A stretch of DNA of 33,276 bases from BMS3Bbin07 sp036244995 (GTDB lineage Bacteria; Nitrospirota; Thermodesulfovibrionia; Thermodesulfovibrionales; JdFR-85). A program made the position numbers and the translations under genes. Every line of letters begins with the position of its first letter. The stretch's first letter is position 1. The notes beneath the pieces are model-generated. The model made no database searches. It saw only the letters and a list, made by a program, of their open reading frames with translations, and had not been told where the DNA came from. The stretch lies in NCBI GenBank assembly GCA_036244995.1, contig BTTF01000012.1, positions 1 to 33,276 of the forward strand, in the 5' to 3' direction. Below, piece by piece: positions 32,348-33,276 of this stretch.

Positions 32348-32905
32348 CTATCCCTTCACCTTAAGCGGTATCCCGCTCACTACCAGATAGACCTCATCCG
32401 CCACCCCTGCCACCTCCTGATTCAACCGCCCTGCCATATCCCTGAAGAACCTGGCCAACCGGTTGTCAGGCACTATACCCATGCCTACCTCGTTGGAGAC
32501 CACATACAGTGACGAGCGGGCAGTTGAGCCCTTAAAGTCACTCAGCACGCGGACGAACCTGCTTATCTCCTCCTCAACCAGGGGCTGGGCATTGCCCGGC
32601 CTGCTGCCGATGATATTGGAGAGCCAGAGAGTAAGACAGTCAACAAGGAGCACGCTGTAGCGACGGGAAACCCTCTGAATGAGGGAAGGCATTGCTACAG
32701 GCTCTTCCAGAGTCTCCCACTCGTTACCCCGCTCTGCCCGGTGCTTTCTTATCCGCTCGTCCATCTCCCCATCAAGCGACTCTGCTGTGGCAATATAGGC
32801 TTTTTGCCCTGAAATTTTTGATGCCTCGCTCAGGGCAAAAGAGCTCTTTCCACTCCTTGCCCCCCCGGTGATGAATACGACTCTTGGAAACAAAGTTTCG
32901 ATCAT
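32348..32905 (-). CDS. cobU: Adenosylcobinamide kinase / guanylyltransferase
   Basis: A 185-residue CobU. The P-loop GGARSGKSSFA lies at the N-terminus, RKHRAERGNEWETLEEP has the histidine that takes GMP in the Salmonella enzyme, VDCLTLWLSN is the Walker B, and SNEVGMGIVPDNRLARFFRD and AGRLNQEVA close the family pattern. It phosphorylates and guanylates adenosylcobinamide for CobS. The frame extends 19 codons further, but the ATG at 32905 has GCGGGG at good spacing and gives the family length. Confidence 0.94.
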   Translation of the reverse strand: MIETLFPRVVFITGGARSGKSSFALSEASKISGQKAYIATAESLDGEMDERIRKHRAERGNEWETLEEPVAMPSLIQRVSRRYSVLLVDCLTLWLSNIIGSRPGNAQPLVEEEISRFVRVLSDFKGSTARSSLYVVSNEVGMGIVPDNRLARFFRDMAGRLNQEVAGVADEVYLVVSGIPLKVKG

Positions 32906-33276
32906 TCTGTTTTTCCCCGCCTTGTTTGGTATGAAATAAAAGATAGCAAACAGGGTTATCAATAGTCAATCATTCCCGGACATGAGAGGATTAAGGCAGG
33001 GTCCTTATTTATTAAACCGGCAGATAAAAACAGAGTTTTTAAAAGGCACACACCCCTTAATCCCCTCTTGATAGCTTATCCTTACCCACATTTTTCACTG
33101 GATACAGGGGGCGGCCGTAATAAATGTGGAGCTAATCTGGAAATAGTAATTTTCCACATTTATTGGTATTGGATTCTGACACCCCCTCTGTGTCAAGGCC
33201 ATCGTCCCAGAGAATTCCTTCAGCTTCTCCTCACTTCTGATTCCCCTACCGCTCAGGCGGCTCTCTTTAATAACTC
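32906..33276. other. Right-edge intergenic region with repeats and an open frame of unknown value
   Basis: The region holds a truncated R2 copy (33020-33074), a perfect 12-bp inverted repeat AATAAATGTGGA/TCCACATTTATT (33119-33130, 33153-33164), and a minus-strand frame open from the window edge (33274) to a TGA at 33095-33097, about 59 codons without a recognisable domain. I searched by eye for a cobalamin riboswitch before cobU and saw no B12 box. Confidence 0.5.
33020..33074 (+). repeat. Dispersed repeat R2, truncated copy 4
   Basis: The 55 bases match the reverse complement of the 26010-26064 copy with two mismatches, from GCAGATAAAAACAG to CCCCTCTTGATAG. They stop exactly where the second hairpin arm (AGAGGGG) should begin; unrelated sequence follows, suggesting an insertion or deletion break. 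Confidence 0.7.

Noticed and set aside
570..33082. CRISPR array made of the repeated CCCCTTAATCCCC elements.
   Set aside because: The copies are scattered, in both orientations and not regularly spaced, and no cas gene is present.
32906..33276. Cobalamin riboswitch before the cob genes.
   Set aside because: No B12 box or matching conserved core was seen on the minus strand upstream of cobU, cobT or cobS.

Overview
The window looks like a chromosomal segment of a free-living, probably anaerobic or microaerophilic Gram-negative-type bacterium with roughly balanced base composition. The gene mix fits a Nitrospirota (Thermodesulfovibrionia-like) or Desulfobacterota genome: a three-gene formate-dehydrogenase-type complex, archaeal-type endonuclease Q, an ADP-forming acyl-CoA synthetase, Acr3/ArsA arsenite export, a copper ATPase island, and many short GC-rich palindromic intergenic repeats. 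The taxon is inferred from gene content only. I saw no rRNA, tRNA, CRISPR array or complete transposase gene.

Layout, left to right. (1) 96-3106: a hotdog thioesterase and rho on the minus strand, a 632-base gap without a gene, a NifU-like Fe-S scaffold protein (+), and cutA (-), the last two convergent over a clear terminator. (2) 3292-7298 (+): a tight operon for a Cys-type molybdopterin formate dehydrogenase, a two-cluster iron-sulfur protein and an FAD/NAD/[2Fe-2S] reductase, probably a soluble NAD(P)-linked formate oxidoreductase. (3) 7499-9122: a YajD-like HNH nuclease (+) facing endonuclease Q (-). (4) 9321-15962 (-): eight tightly packed genes, galT, a geranylgeranyl-reductase-like flavoprotein with a Cys-rich tail, an EgtD-like histidine methyltransferase, a His/Gly-rich membrane peptide, a DUF5676-like membrane protein, copA, a membrane cupredoxin and a 51-residue YHS protein. 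Just upstream lies a YHS domain fused to a thioredoxin-reductase-like flavoprotein, behind an elaborate palindromic promoter. (5) 17368-22381 (-): tex, rhlE and a HI0933-family flavoprotein. (6) 22437-26915 (-): arsR, arsC, acr3, arsD and a two-domain arsA, with a readable ArsR promoter and operator. (7) 27126-29312 (+): an ADP-forming acyl-CoA synthetase. (8) 29329-32905 (-): cobU, cobT and cobS (nucleotide-loop assembly of cobalamin), a monocluster ferredoxin and endonuclease III.

The most unusual part is region 4. Overlapping or nearly touching reading frames from galT to the YHS protein imply one transcript. That puts a histidine-N-methyltransferase homologue and a flavoprotein with six cysteines in its last 20 residues in the same operon as Cu(I) export. 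The methyltransferase keeps the histidine-site residues of EgtD except the serine matching Ser284 of the mycobacterial enzyme, which is cysteine here. This could be an undescribed copper-linked small-molecule or metal-handling pathway; that is inference.

Other points are a set of genes with a TATAAT-like box 5-7 bases before the start codon and no ribosome-binding site (candidate leaderless mRNAs), dispersed repeats that form MITE-like inverted pairs, one such repeat read in frame as the linker between the two ArsA halves, and a five-codon minigene whose stop overlaps the TTG start of cobS. Functions are assigned by recognising motifs and families from memory; no database search was run.
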